From Mucilaginibacter corticis (lineage in GTDB: Bacteria; Bacteroidota; Bacteroidia; Sphingobacteriales; Sphingobacteriaceae): DNA of 64,000 nucleotides. The position numbers and the translations under genes were made by a program. Below are positions 17,687 through 26,822 of this stretch, in pieces; within the stretch, counting starts at the first letter, position 1; the number at the start of each line of letters is the position of its first letter. The notes under the pieces are model-generated. The model was not told the DNA's origin. It saw only the letters and a list, made by a program, of their open reading frames with translations, and did no database searches. The stretch spans positions 1 through 64,000 of the forward strand of contig NZ_VLPK01000006.1 in assembly GCF_007558865.1 (NCBI RefSeq), in the 5' to 3' direction.

Positions 17687-20113
17687 CTATAAATTAACCT
17701 TTTCCCCTTTGCCATCGTATGTAACCGATTTAAACGCTTTTAAATCTGCGGTCTGGTTTCCATCTGCGGATGCAACCGAAATATTAAATTTGCGGTTTAC
17801 AAGCACTCCACTAAAAGAACCTATACGATCAAATATTTTTAAGGTGCGCTTCCTATCATCCCAGTGGAATTTGATCTCGGTATATTTACCTTTCTCATAG
17901 TTATAATTATCGTTCTCGTCTTCGTACAAGGTAAAATCGCCGTCTGCGCCTGGGTAAACCCTTATCTCCAGATTGTCCCATTTTTTCTCCATTGCATACT
18001 GCACCTGCGGTCCAAAAGGCAAAATCGAGCCGGCTTTAACATATAGTGGTATAATATCCAGTGGTGTTGGTTTGCTAACTTTTTGGCCGCCTTTTAATTT
18101 TTCGCCTGTCCAGAAATCGTACCAGTCAGCACCGGCGGGCAAATACACATGCCTTGATTTAACCACGCTAAAGTCCTCTTCTTTTACCGTATCCTTACCT
18201 TCAAGCGTGTTACCGGGCTTCGTATACATCGGGCTGGTGGCAGGGCTAACCAATAATGATTTACCGAACATATACTCGTCATTGGTATCCCAAGTGTTTT
18301 TGTCATTGGCAAAATCCATTTCCAATGCCCGCATCATGCTCGACTGATGGCTGCTAACCTCCCAAGACGCAGAATAAATATACGGTAGAAGGCTGTAACG
18401 CAGGTTAATAAATTTGTCGATAGCATCATATGCTCTGTCTCCCTTACTGCCAAACTGGTAGATTTCCCTTGGCGCATCCGCCCCATGCGAACGCATCATT
18501 GGACAAAAAGCGCCAAACTCGATCCAACGGACGTATAATTCACGATAGTCCGGATCTGCCAGCTTCCTCCTGAACTTGGATAAGAAAAACCCGCCTATAT
18601 CACTGTTCCAATAAGGTATCCCGCTTAATGAAAAGTTTAAGCCGGTCGGAATTTGCTGCTTGAGCGCTTGCCATGACGATGTAACATCGCCCGACCAGGT
18701 ATTAGCACCATAACGTTGCTGGCCCGCAAATGCGGAACGGGTAAGAATGAACACGCGTTTATCTGAGCTTGCTGCACGCTGATGATCGTATACGCCCCCC
18801 ACGGTCATCAACGGAAAAGCATTACGCACTTTGCGGAACGAACCGAGATAGGTTTTAAGGTCAAGGTCGGTGGGTTTGAAGTGCAGATGATCCGGTTCGG
18901 TAGAATCCATCCACCACCCATCTATGCCAACGGAGAACAGCCCTTTATTCATATACTTCCAGTAAATATCTCTCGCCTCCGGGTTATACGCATCATAAGG
19001 CCTTACACCTGAAGGGTAGTCTAAGTTTGGCGGCCACTTGTCAGAACCAGATTCGGGCCAGGTGTTAAAGTCAAGCAGCATATTTTTTGCTTTCAATTCT
19101 TTATAAGGCAAGGTTTGCGGGCCGAAAGATGCCCATATTGAAATGATCATGTGGGCATTTAGTGCGTGCACATCGTTAACCATTTTTTGCGGATTGGAGT
19201 AATCGGCATTCAAAAAATCCATAGCGTTCCATAGATAATTGCCCCCCCAGTATTGCCAGTCCTGTATAATACCGTCTATCGGAACATTCAAATCCCGGTA
19301 TTTTTTCACAACACTCACCAACTCATCCTGGCTTTTATACCGCTCTTTGCTCTGCCAGTAGCCAAATGTCCATAACGGAAACATAGGGGCCTGGCCGGTA
19401 AGGTCGCGCATATTCGCGATCACGCCGTCCGCATTTTTTCCATACATAAAATAATAGTCAATGCCATCGCCAACATCTGATTTAAAGCTGGTTCCATCTG
19501 CGCTATCGTCAAACGAAGTGGGTGAATAGTTGTCCCAAAAAACGCCATAGCCTTTTACCGATTGAAAAAAGGGCACTACGTCTTCGGTATTTCCCTGTAT
19601 CATGTTATCATAGCGCTGGCCCCGTTGGTTCAAGTTGCCGCGTTGATGCTGGCCCAAACCATAAATAGATTCTTCTTTGTCCAATAAAAAACTTTGTGAA
19701 ACGGTGTAGGTATGACTTCCCGCGTCATTAAATGGGATAAATGCCATCCCGTTTTGCTTTTCGCGCAATAGCGCCTTTCCATTACTGCTCAAAAATGCGA
19801 TATCGCCCGTCTTAACGTTTAAGCTAACGTCAAGTTGGTCGCTTTTTAAATGAAGAATATCGCCCTTCTGTTTGTAATTAACCACCACCTGGCCGGGCTT
19901 TTTTATTACAGAAAGGCTTTCCCTGGTAAAAGCTTTACCGGCAGGTGCTTTGATTAAACGTACAATCGTAGCGCTATAAAACTCTACTTCCAAAGAAATA
20001 TCTCCGATAGTAGCCTTTGCGCCTGATTGGGTTTTCTGATAGTTTTGCGCATTTGAAATACTCGAACCAATCAGAATAAAAAATGAAATAAGTTTTAAAA
20101 TTTTCTTGTGCAT
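17687..20113 (-). CDS. GH31 alpha-xylosidase/alpha-glucosidase
   Basis: 808 aa, signal peptide ending SISNAQ. The GH31 N-terminal beta domain (YGLGQHQRGNLNQRG) precedes the barrel, whose nucleophile is D403 in GWWMDSTEPD. IIQDWQYWGGNYLW and GDVTSSWQALKQQIP are further GH31 blocks. Bacteroidota GH31 of this kind remove alpha-xylose from xyloglucan or alpha-glucose; which one cannot be told. Member of the minus operon from 23330. The next gene is 189 bp away and that gap holds no gene. Confidence 0.9.
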   Translation of the reverse strand: MHKKILKLISFFILIGSSISNAQNYQKTQSGAKATIGDISLEVEFYSATIVRLIKAPAGKAFTRESLSVIKKPGQVVVNYKQKGDILHLKSDQLDVSLNVKTGDIAFLSSNGKALLREKQNGMAFIPFNDAGSHTYTVSQSFLLDKEESIYGLGQHQRGNLNQRGQRYDNMIQGNTEDVVPFFQSVKGYGVFWDNYSPTSFDDSADGTSFKSDVGDGIDYYFMYGKNADGVIANMRDLTGQAPMFPLWTFGYWQSKERYKSQDELVSVVKKYRDLNVPIDGIIQDWQYWGGNYLWNAMDFLNADYSNPQKMVNDVHALNAHMIISIWASFGPQTLPYKELKAKNMLLDFNTWPESGSDKWPPNLDYPSGVRPYDAYNPEARDIYWKYMNKGLFSVGIDGWWMDSTEPDHLHFKPTDLDLKTYLGSFRKVRNAFPLMTVGGVYDHQRAASSDKRVFILTRSAFAGQQRYGANTWSGDVTSSWQALKQQIPTGLNFSLSGIPYWNSDIGGFFLSKFRRKLADPDYRELYVRWIEFGAFCPMMRSHGADAPREIYQFGSKGDRAYDAIDKFINLRYSLLPYIYSASWEVSSHQSSMMRALEMDFANDKNTWDTNDEYMFGKSLLVSPATSPMYTKPGNTLEGKDTVKEEDFSVVKSRHVYLPAGADWYDFWTGEKLKGGQKVSKPTPLDIIPLYVKAGSILPFGPQVQYAMEKKWDNLEIRVYPGADGDFTLYEDENDNYNYEKGKYTEIKFHWDDRKRTLKIFDRIGSFSGVLVNRKFNISVASADGNQTADLKAFKSVTYDGKGEKVNL

Positions 20114-20245
20114 AATGAAAGTACCGGTTATCTAAATGAAAAATTATTGCATGTATTCAAAATCCAAAACCGACCGCCCGCTTTGCGCATGCACAACAGC
20201 TGATAAACTGATCATAAATAAGGGAACTCTTTGCCATCATTGTAA

Positions 20246-22135
20246 TCATCTGTGGATGCCTTTTAAGGTAGGTATTACTCTTTTTACACTCCCGTCTGCG
20301 TTAAATTCCAGTTTATCTATACATACCTCCCGGTGGAAGCCGGCTGCATCGCCCATGGTAATACCCCTGGGGCGATTGAAACGATGATAAACGATATACC
20401 ATTCGTCTTTACCAGGAATTTGTAACACTGCGTTATGACCTGTTCCAAAAATCCCGTTCTCAGGGTCCTTTGCTAAAACAAGGTTATCAGCCGGCACATT
20501 GATCGGCCCGAGCGGCGAATCAGACGTACCATACCGTACCTGATAATTTTCGCTGCGGGTGTCATCCTCAGACCACATAAAATAATATTTCCCTTTTCGG
20601 TAAAAGACTTCTGTTCCTTCCCTGAAAGATTTATCAGGCGTGAGCACTTTGATCGCGGAGGTATCTATAGAAAGCATATCCTCGTTCAATCGGGTACCTG
20701 CCATGTATCCATTGCCCCAATATAAATAATACTCACCCGTCCTGGGGTCTCTAAAAACATCAGGATCTATTTGTTGACCGTTAACTCCTGCCGGATGTTT
20801 ATCTATGAGGGGATGGCCACTATCCTTAAAGGGGCCGGTCGGATTATCCGCGGTGGCCACACCTACCTTTTGAGCGGCGCAGAAATAGTAAAAGTATTTG
20901 TATTGGCCGTCGATTTTCTTCTCGGCTATGGTGGGCGCCCAGGCATTGCGTTTGCCCCAGATCACGTCTTTTGGCAAGTCCAAAATGACACCTTCGTCCT
21001 TCCATTTAACCAGATCTGATGAAGAAAAAGCTTTAAAGTAAGTTCCGCTCCAACCGGTAAAGCCATCGCTTGTCGGATAGATATAATATTTGCCGGTTTT
21101 TTGAGAAAACAGCACCTCGGGATCGGCAAATTCTCCTTTTAAAGCCGGGTTATGGTCGTCTGCGGCTCCCCATTTGGCTGTCAATCGTTGATATTCTTTT
21201 TCAGTGATCGGCAATACTGTGCCATGTCGGGGGTGAAAATCCATAGACACATCCTGATCAATCACTTTAAAATTTTCAAGATCGCTACTTTTGGTGAATT
21301 GGTATTTACCTTTTGTATATACATCATACATCAAAATATAGTCCTTTCCCTCATTTAGTTTAAATACGCCTGCCCCTTCTACCGGGTCTGTTGTTTGCTG
21401 TAAATATTTATCTTCCTGAACATAACCCGAAGTAAGCGAACCTGATACTGCCTTTTTTATACCATTACCCGAACCTTCAGTTTTAAAAAACAGGTTAAAC
21501 TTTCCGTCTTTGTATATGATGTCTGCATCGATACATGATTTGTTACCCGGACTAAAGAACAATTGCTTAGGCTCAGATATAAAGCCGGTAAAATCCTTAT
21601 TGGTATAAGCATAATAGATAATATCAGCCTGGTTACCAATTCTCATAGACCAGTACAGCATGTATTTCTTTTCATTTTGATCATAAATGGTTTGTGGTGC
21701 CCAAACCCTGTTAACATCTGCAAACTGTTTAAAAATTGATGGAATGTTAACTACTACAGAACTCCAGTTAATCAGGTCGGTTGATTTCATTAAAACCATG
21801 GCCGTATTAGGTCCCCATCCATTTTTTGCCACCTGCATATCTGTGGCAACCATATAAAATGTCTTTCCATCTTCTCCTCTCAAAATGTGTGGGTCGCGAA
21901 CGCCGCCTGTCGAACTGATCTTAACGGAATTTAGAATGGGCGCATCCTGGTTAAGCGCTTTAAAATTATAACCATCTCTGCTGACAGCAAAGTGTATGGC
22001 TTCTTCAGATTTCCCGTTACCTGTAAAGTAAGCAAACAGATAGGCTACCTTTTTTTGCGCCGTGGCAGCAGGCATTGAACTGACGATCATTGATACGCAG
22101 AGAAGAACCCGATGTTTGTACGATATTTTTTTCAT
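20246..22135 (-). CDS. GH43 protein with two five-bladed propellers
   Basis: 629 aa with signal peptide ending AATAQ. Two GH43-like beta-propellers are in tandem: domain 1 about 28-320 (GGVRDPHILRGEDGKTFY, IDADIIYKDGKFNLFFK, VEGAGVFKLNEGKDY) and domain 2 about 325-625 (GEFADPEVLFSQKTGKYY, IDPDVFRDPRTGEYYLYWG, SFREGTEVFYRKGKYYFMW). Each carries the base Asp, modulating Asp and acid Glu positions, so both may be active. GH43 enzymes cleave alpha-L-arabinofuranosyl or beta-xylosyl links. 25 bp after the epimerase gene, so clearly in operon. Confidence 0.87.
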   Translation of the reverse strand: MKKISYKHRVLLCVSMIVSSMPAATAQKKVAYLFAYFTGNGKSEEAIHFAVSRDGYNFKALNQDAPILNSVKISSTGGVRDPHILRGEDGKTFYMVATDMQVAKNGWGPNTAMVLMKSTDLINWSSVVVNIPSIFKQFADVNRVWAPQTIYDQNEKKYMLYWSMRIGNQADIIYYAYTNKDFTGFISEPKQLFFSPGNKSCIDADIIYKDGKFNLFFKTEGSGNGIKKAVSGSLTSGYVQEDKYLQQTTDPVEGAGVFKLNEGKDYILMYDVYTKGKYQFTKSSDLENFKVIDQDVSMDFHPRHGTVLPITEKEYQRLTAKWGAADDHNPALKGEFADPEVLFSQKTGKYYIYPTSDGFTGWSGTYFKAFSSSDLVKWKDEGVILDLPKDVIWGKRNAWAPTIAEKKIDGQYKYFYYFCAAQKVGVATADNPTGPFKDSGHPLIDKHPAGVNGQQIDPDVFRDPRTGEYYLYWGNGYMAGTRLNEDMLSIDTSAIKVLTPDKSFREGTEVFYRKGKYYFMWSEDDTRSENYQVRYGTSDSPLGPINVPADNLVLAKDPENGIFGTGHNAVLQIPGKDEWYIVYHRFNRPRGITMGDAAGFHREVCIDKLEFNADGSVKRVIPTLKGIHR

Positions 22136-22160
22136 GAATTTGTAAAATAGCGATGTAAAA

Positions 22161-23330
22161 TTATTTCTTTATGGAGAATCTATACTCGGTAACTGTATGA
22201 CAAGTTTGGCCCGGATTTAAAGTGGTTGATGCAAAAGCAGGCTGATTAGGAGCGTCGGGGAAATGCTGGGTTTCCAGACAAAAGGCCGAACGATAGCCAT
22301 ACGCCTTACCGCCTTTACCATCATGCGTTTTACCAGTTAAAAAGTTACCCGAATAAAATTGCAGACCTGGCTCATCGGTATAAATGTCCATTACTATGCC
22401 CGTTTCCGGGCTCATTACGGTAGCCACAGCTTGTTTTATTGTATGTTTGGTCAGCACGAAGTTGTGGTCATAGCCCTTTCCATTTTTTAACTGTTCGTTT
22501 TGATTATTTATATCTGCGCCTATGGCTTTGGCTTTTGTGAAATCAAACGGCGTATTTTTCACAGTCTGGAGTTGACCAGTAGGGATAAGCGTAGTATCGA
22601 CAGGTGTAATCGCATCCGCTCTGATCGTCAACAGGTGGTTCAATATCGAACCTTTACCTTCTCCATTCAGATTAAAATAAGCATGGTTTGTCAGATTTAT
22701 AATAGTAGTTTTATCTGTTGTAGCGGTGTACGTAATTCGCAGAGCATTATCAGCTGTAAGGTTGTAAACGACTTTTACATTTAACGTGCCGGGATAGCCC
22801 CCTTCTCCGTCTTTTGATGTATAAGTTAATTCGAGCGAGCTGCTGTCGGGCTGAACAGCGTCAAATACCTGACCATAAAATCCTTTGAATCCCCCATGCA
22901 GCGTATTAACTCCGTCATTGATATCCAGTTGGTAGGTCTTACCTGCCAGTGTAAATTTTCCTTTGGCTATCCGGTTACCATAACGGCCGATGATCGCGCC
23001 AAAATAATTCTCCGGCTTGGTTTGATAGCCTGTTAAATCATCATGCCCCAAAACGACATCCTTTAAAGCACCATTCTTATCGTGTACCATTAAACTCACG
23101 ATACGTCCGCCAAAATTAGTTATTGCCAAACTGGCGCCAGTACTGTTTTTCAGGGTGTAGAGCTTGACTTTTTTGTCATGGATAGTTCGTTGAAAGTTGG
23201 CCGCCTTTAATTTGACTGCATCGGCCACGGTGGTATCCCTGGTCGTTTTTGTTCCTGTTGGTCCATCACAGCTGCTTGCGATGAGCAGTAGGCTCCATAA
23301 TAATAAATATTTGTGTTGAGGCCTTTTCAT
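22161..23330 (-). CDS. Aldose 1-epimerase (mutarotase), lipoprotein
   Basis: 389 aa. The signal (LLLWSLLLIASSCDG) has a lipobox Cys, so it is a periplasmic or outer-membrane lipoprotein. The GalM fold is shown by FGGRIVSLMV, GRYGNRIAKGKF, NLTNHAYFNLNGEG (catalytic His) and CLETQHFPDAPNQPAF (catalytic Glu). It would interconvert sugar anomers, here most likely L-arabinose released by neighbouring glycosidases. First gene of the minus operon; its upstream region (23331-23540) is shared with araR and contains the 23428 operator. Confidence 0.92.
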   Translation of the reverse strand: MKRPQHKYLLLWSLLLIASSCDGPTGTKTTRDTTVADAVKLKAANFQRTIHDKKVKLYTLKNSTGASLAITNFGGRIVSLMVHDKNGALKDVVLGHDDLTGYQTKPENYFGAIIGRYGNRIAKGKFTLAGKTYQLDINDGVNTLHGGFKGFYGQVFDAVQPDSSSLELTYTSKDGEGGYPGTLNVKVVYNLTADNALRITYTATTDKTTIINLTNHAYFNLNGEGKGSILNHLLTIRADAITPVDTTLIPTGQLQTVKNTPFDFTKAKAIGADINNQNEQLKNGKGYDHNFVLTKHTIKQAVATVMSPETGIVMDIYTDEPGLQFYSGNFLTGKTHDGKGGKAYGYRSAFCLETQHFPDAPNQPAFASTTLNPGQTCHTVTEYRFSIKK

Positions 23331-23427
23331 AAATTATCGGTTTTAATAAAATAATTTGGTAGTTATGGTCGATGCCGGATCGGCTGTCGTGCCATGAAAT
23401 CAAAGGCTAAGGTATAATATTTATTTT

Positions 23428-23448
23428 TAATTGTTAAAACAACACTTA
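23428..23448. promoter_or_regulatory. Putative AraR operator 1
   Basis: TAATTGT-TAAAACA-ACACTTA: inverted repeat with 7-bp arms (6 of 7 paired) and a 7-nt spacer, extended by flanking T/A to TTTTTAATTGTT / AACACTTAAAAA (11 of 12 paired). It matches the 24312 site in arm sequence and spacing and lies between the divergent epimerase and regulator genes. Assignment to AraR is inference from position. Confidence 0.65.
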
Positions 23449-23540
23449 AAAATAATAAAATTAAAACCGTCACGGGCCTACTCAAACACCTCAGATCATG
23501 CTTAAAAAACCTATATTTGCCGGCGTATTAACCCTATCAA

Positions 23541-24248
23541 ATGCAGAAATATTCCAAACAGACCCGGCTTTTATTGGCAGTAGACTGCATTATCTTTGGA
23601 TTTGACGGTGAGACATTAAAGATCTTGCTGATCAAAAGAGACTTTGAACCGGAAAAGGGAAACTGGAGTTTAATGGGTGGATTTGTACAAGCTAACGAAA
23701 GTGTAGATCAGGCCGCTAACCGCGTTCTGACACAACTTACCAATCTGCAAGGGGTATACCTGGAGCAGCTTTACACCTTTGGCAACACCAAACGTGATCC
23801 TTTAGAACGCACAGTTTCAGTCAGTTATTTTGCCCTGATAGACATCAACAAATACGAAGCTCAATTAAGTAAAGATTATCACGCAGACTGGTTTCCACTT
23901 AAAAAGGTGCCTAAACTTATTTTTGACCAGCAGGATATGGTCGAAGCAGCAAAAAAAAGGATCAGGTATAAAGCGGCGCTTCATCCTATTTTATTTGAAC
24001 TCTTGCCTGAAAAATTTACGTTACCCCAATTGCAGGTGCTCTATGAAAGTGTTTTTAACACCAGCATAGACAAAAGAAATTTCAGCAAACGCGTCTTAGC
24101 CACCGGACTGTTAATCAAACTGGACGACAAAGATAAGACAGGATCTAAACGCGGCGCATTTTACTACCAGTTAAATAAACAGAATTACTATACTAAGTTC
24201 CAGTCGTTTATCAACATTCTTCCTAATCCGGACACATTGCAGGTTTAA
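23541..24248 (+). CDS. araR: AraR-type Nudix-related regulator of arabinose use
   Basis: 235 aa: N-terminal Nudix fold (about 8-140, LLLAVDCIIFGFDGETLKILLIKR) with a degenerate box (GFVQANESVDQAANRVLTQL), then a winged helix (about 155-225, TLPQLQVLYESVFNTSIDKRNF). In Bacteroides, Nudix-related AraR represses arabinose genes and is released by L-arabinose. Here it lies between the arabinose-operon and hydrolase-operon promoters, each carrying a TAAGTGT-type repeat. The symbol rests on family plus context. Confidence 0.85.
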   Translation: MQKYSKQTRLLLAVDCIIFGFDGETLKILLIKRDFEPEKGNWSLMGGFVQANESVDQAANRVLTQLTNLQGVYLEQLYTFGNTKRDPLERTVSVSYFALIDINKYEAQLSKDYHADWFPLKKVPKLIFDQQDMVEAAKKRIRYKAALHPILFELLPEKFTLPQLQVLYESVFNTSIDKRNFSKRVLATGLLIKLDDKDKTGSKRGAFYYQLNKQNYYTKFQSFINILPNPDTLQV

Positions 24249-24311
24249 CAATTCTTACCAACCGTTTCACTAAATCAATCTTTTTCACAAAAATTTTTTG
24301 TTTTGAAAAAA

Positions 24312-24332
24312 TAAGTGTTAATTAGACACTTA
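24312..24332. promoter_or_regulatory. Putative AraR operator 2 upstream of araBD fusion
   Basis: TAAGTGT-TAATTAG-ACACTTA: perfect inverted repeat, extended to AATAAGTGT / ACACTTATT. It ends 12 bp before the ATG of the kinase-epimerase gene. A TTTG at 24297-24300 could be the -33 box, placing the repeat over the -7 region and the transcription start, a repressor position. Confidence 0.75.
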
Positions 24333-24344
24333 TTATAAACCAAA

Positions 24345-26756
24345 ATGAGAGAAGATAAATTTGTAATCGGGGTCGATTATGGCTCAGATTCCGTTCGCTC
24401 TGTATTGATCAATGCGTTTGATGGCGAGGAAGTAGCCTCGTCGGTATTTAATTATCCCCGCTGGCAGCAAGGCACCTATTGTGATCCTGCTGAGAACCGT
24501 TTCAGACAACACCCCCTTGATTATATAGAGGGTTTGGAAACTACGATCAAACATTGCTTAGAACAAGCCGGGGGTCACGTAGCTGCGCAGGCGGTGAAAG
24601 CTATCTCTGTAGATACGACAGGATCTACACCAGTAGCCGTCGATAAGACCGGAACGCCGCTGGCATTAACCAAAGGATTTGAAAACAATCCCAACGCGAT
24701 GTTTATTTTATGGAAAGATCATACGTCGGTTGTTGAGGCTGCCCTGATCAACGAGCACGCAGCCAAATTCGATATCAATTACTTAAAATATGTCGGCGGG
24801 ATCTACTCTTCTGAATGGTTCTGGGCCAAGTTGCTGCATATTATAAGAGTGGATGAACAAGTGAGAACATCACTACATTCCTGGGTGGAGCACTGTGATT
24901 GGATACCGTTCTTATTAACCGGCGGTACAGATGTAAAGGATATCAAACGCGGCCGTTGCTCAGCCGGGCATAAAGCTTTATGGGCCGAAGAATTTGGTGG
25001 CTTACCGCCCGATGATTTTTTCGCCACACTTGATCCACTACTAAAAGGCATTACCAATAAACTATTTACCGAAACCTATACAGCAGACCAGGCTGCGGGT
25101 AAATTAAGCGCCGAGTGGGCAGGAAGACTCGGCCTGTCAACTGATGTAGTTATCGGAACCGGTGCTTTTGACGCTCATATGGGCGCGGTTGGCGGACAGA
25201 TAGAACCCTATTATTTAAGTAAGGTCATGGGCACCTCCACCTGCGATATATTGGTTGCCCCTACCGAAGAAATCGGTGATAGATTGGTTAAAGGCATTTG
25301 CGGGCAGGTGAACGGCTCTGTTATACCGGGTATGACAGGACTGGAAGCTGGACAATCGGCCTTCGGCGACACGTATGCCTGGTTTAAAAATGTTTTATTA
25401 TGGCCGGTAAACAACGTCCTGGATGATTCAAAAATCGTCGACAGCAAAACCCTAGCTGGATTAAAGGCGGAAATAGCCGACCAGATCATCCCGGAACTAA
25501 GCCGCCAGGCAGCTTTATTGCCTTTGGACATTGATAACGAACTGTCTATAGATTGGTTAAACGGGCGCCGGACACCGGACGCCAACCAGGAATTGAAGGG
25601 CGCAATCAACGGCCTGGGGCTGGGAAGTGATGCACCACGCGTTTTTCGTTCGCTGGCTGAGGCAACCTGTTTTGGCGCAAAAAGCATTGTCGACAGGTTC
25701 ATCAGCGAAGGTATCCCGGTAAAAGGGATTATAGGTATTGGTGGTGTTGCCAAAAAATCGCCGTTTGTGATGCAAATGATGGCAGATGTGTTGGGAATGC
25801 CTATACGCATTCATCAATTCAAACATACCTGTGCGCTGGGAGCGGCGATGTTCGCAGCTGTAGTAGCTGAGATCTATCCAACCGTTGCCGATGCCATGCA
25901 GGCGATGGGACGAGGTTTTGATGCCGAATATTTACCTAATGCAAACCTTGCGGCAATTTATGCTTTGCGTTACCAAAAATATCAAACGCTTGGCAACTTT
26001 ATAGCCGGGGAAATTAAAGCAAAACCGGCTGCTGCGACAATTGAAAAAAAACCCATCATCAGCAAATATCAGGCTATTAAGGATGAGGCCTACGAGGCGA
26101 ATATGCAGTTACCTAAATTGGGGCTGGTGCTGTTTACCTTTGGTAATGTCAGTGCGGTGGACCGGGAGCTTGGGGTATTTGCAATCAAACCAAGCGGCGT
26201 TCCCTATGAAGACCTTTCTCCGGAAAAAATGGTGATCGTTGATTTTGATGGCAACGTTATTGAAGGCGACCTGCGGCCATCATCCGATACCCAAACTCAT
26301 GCTGTTCTTTATAAGCATTGGCCTGGTATAGGCGGTATTGTACATACGCACTCTACATATGCTACCGCCTGGGCGCAATCGCAGCGGTGCATCCCGATCT
26401 TCGGTACCACGCATGCAGATCACTTAACGGTTGATATACCTTGCGCCCCGCCTATGGCTGATGCGATGATTGAGGGAGATTACGAATACCAGACCGGTTT
26501 CCAGATTATGAACCATTTTACACAAAATGGGCATGATTATAACGAGGTAGAAATGATACTGGTTGGAAACCACGCGCCTTTTACCTGGGGTAAAACTGCT
26601 GCCAAGGCGGTTTACAATAGCGCGGTGCTGGAAAGTGTAGCACAAATGGCGCTTTTAACCGAACAGATAGAAAGCAATGCGCCACGTTTAAAAAATGCGT
26701 TGATCAAAAAACATTTTGAACGCAAACACGGACCGCACTCCTATTATGGGCAGTAA
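24345..26756 (+). CDS. Fused ribulokinase and L-ribulose-5-phosphate 4-epimerase
   Basis: 803 aa in one uninterrupted frame. Residues 1-560 are an FGGY ribulokinase: FVIGVDYGSDSVRS at the start, SVDTTGSTPVAVD near 88, D276 in GTGAFDAHMGAVGG (catalytic base) and GIGGVAKKSPF near 464. After an Ala/Pro/Lys linker (about 558-574), residues 576-803 are a class II aldolase-fold AraD with Zn ligands H667, H669 (HTHS) and H743 (GNHAPFTWG) and substrate motif KPSGVPYEDL. It thus phosphorylates L-ribulose and epimerises the product to D-xylulose 5-phosphate. First gene of the plus operon; only 66 bp before araA. An internal start before the epimerase cannot be excluded. Confidence 0.93.
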   Translation: MREDKFVIGVDYGSDSVRSVLINAFDGEEVASSVFNYPRWQQGTYCDPAENRFRQHPLDYIEGLETTIKHCLEQAGGHVAAQAVKAISVDTTGSTPVAVDKTGTPLALTKGFENNPNAMFILWKDHTSVVEAALINEHAAKFDINYLKYVGGIYSSEWFWAKLLHIIRVDEQVRTSLHSWVEHCDWIPFLLTGGTDVKDIKRGRCSAGHKALWAEEFGGLPPDDFFATLDPLLKGITNKLFTETYTADQAAGKLSAEWAGRLGLSTDVVIGTGAFDAHMGAVGGQIEPYYLSKVMGTSTCDILVAPTEEIGDRLVKGICGQVNGSVIPGMTGLEAGQSAFGDTYAWFKNVLLWPVNNVLDDSKIVDSKTLAGLKAEIADQIIPELSRQAALLPLDIDNELSIDWLNGRRTPDANQELKGAINGLGLGSDAPRVFRSLAEATCFGAKSIVDRFISEGIPVKGIIGIGGVAKKSPFVMQMMADVLGMPIRIHQFKHTCALGAAMFAAVVAEIYPTVADAMQAMGRGFDAEYLPNANLAAIYALRYQKYQTLGNFIAGEIKAKPAAATIEKKPIISKYQAIKDEAYEANMQLPKLGLVLFTFGNVSAVDRELGVFAIKPSGVPYEDLSPEKMVIVDFDGNVIEGDLRPSSDTQTHAVLYKHWPGIGGIVHTHSTYATAWAQSQRCIPIFGTTHADHLTVDIPCAPPMADAMIEGDYEYQTGFQIMNHFTQNGHDYNEVEMILVGNHAPFTWGKTAAKAVYNSAVLESVAQMALLTEQIESNAPRLKNALIKKHFERKHGPHSYYGQ

Positions 26757-26822
26757 AAACCGGTTAAGAAACACAATAATTACCGCACTATAGCATCGAA
26801 TAATAATACAAACTTATAATAC

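Noticed and set aside
25211..25810. 199-aa minus-strand frame
   Set aside because: Antisense of the kinase-epimerase fusion; composition is that of a shadow.
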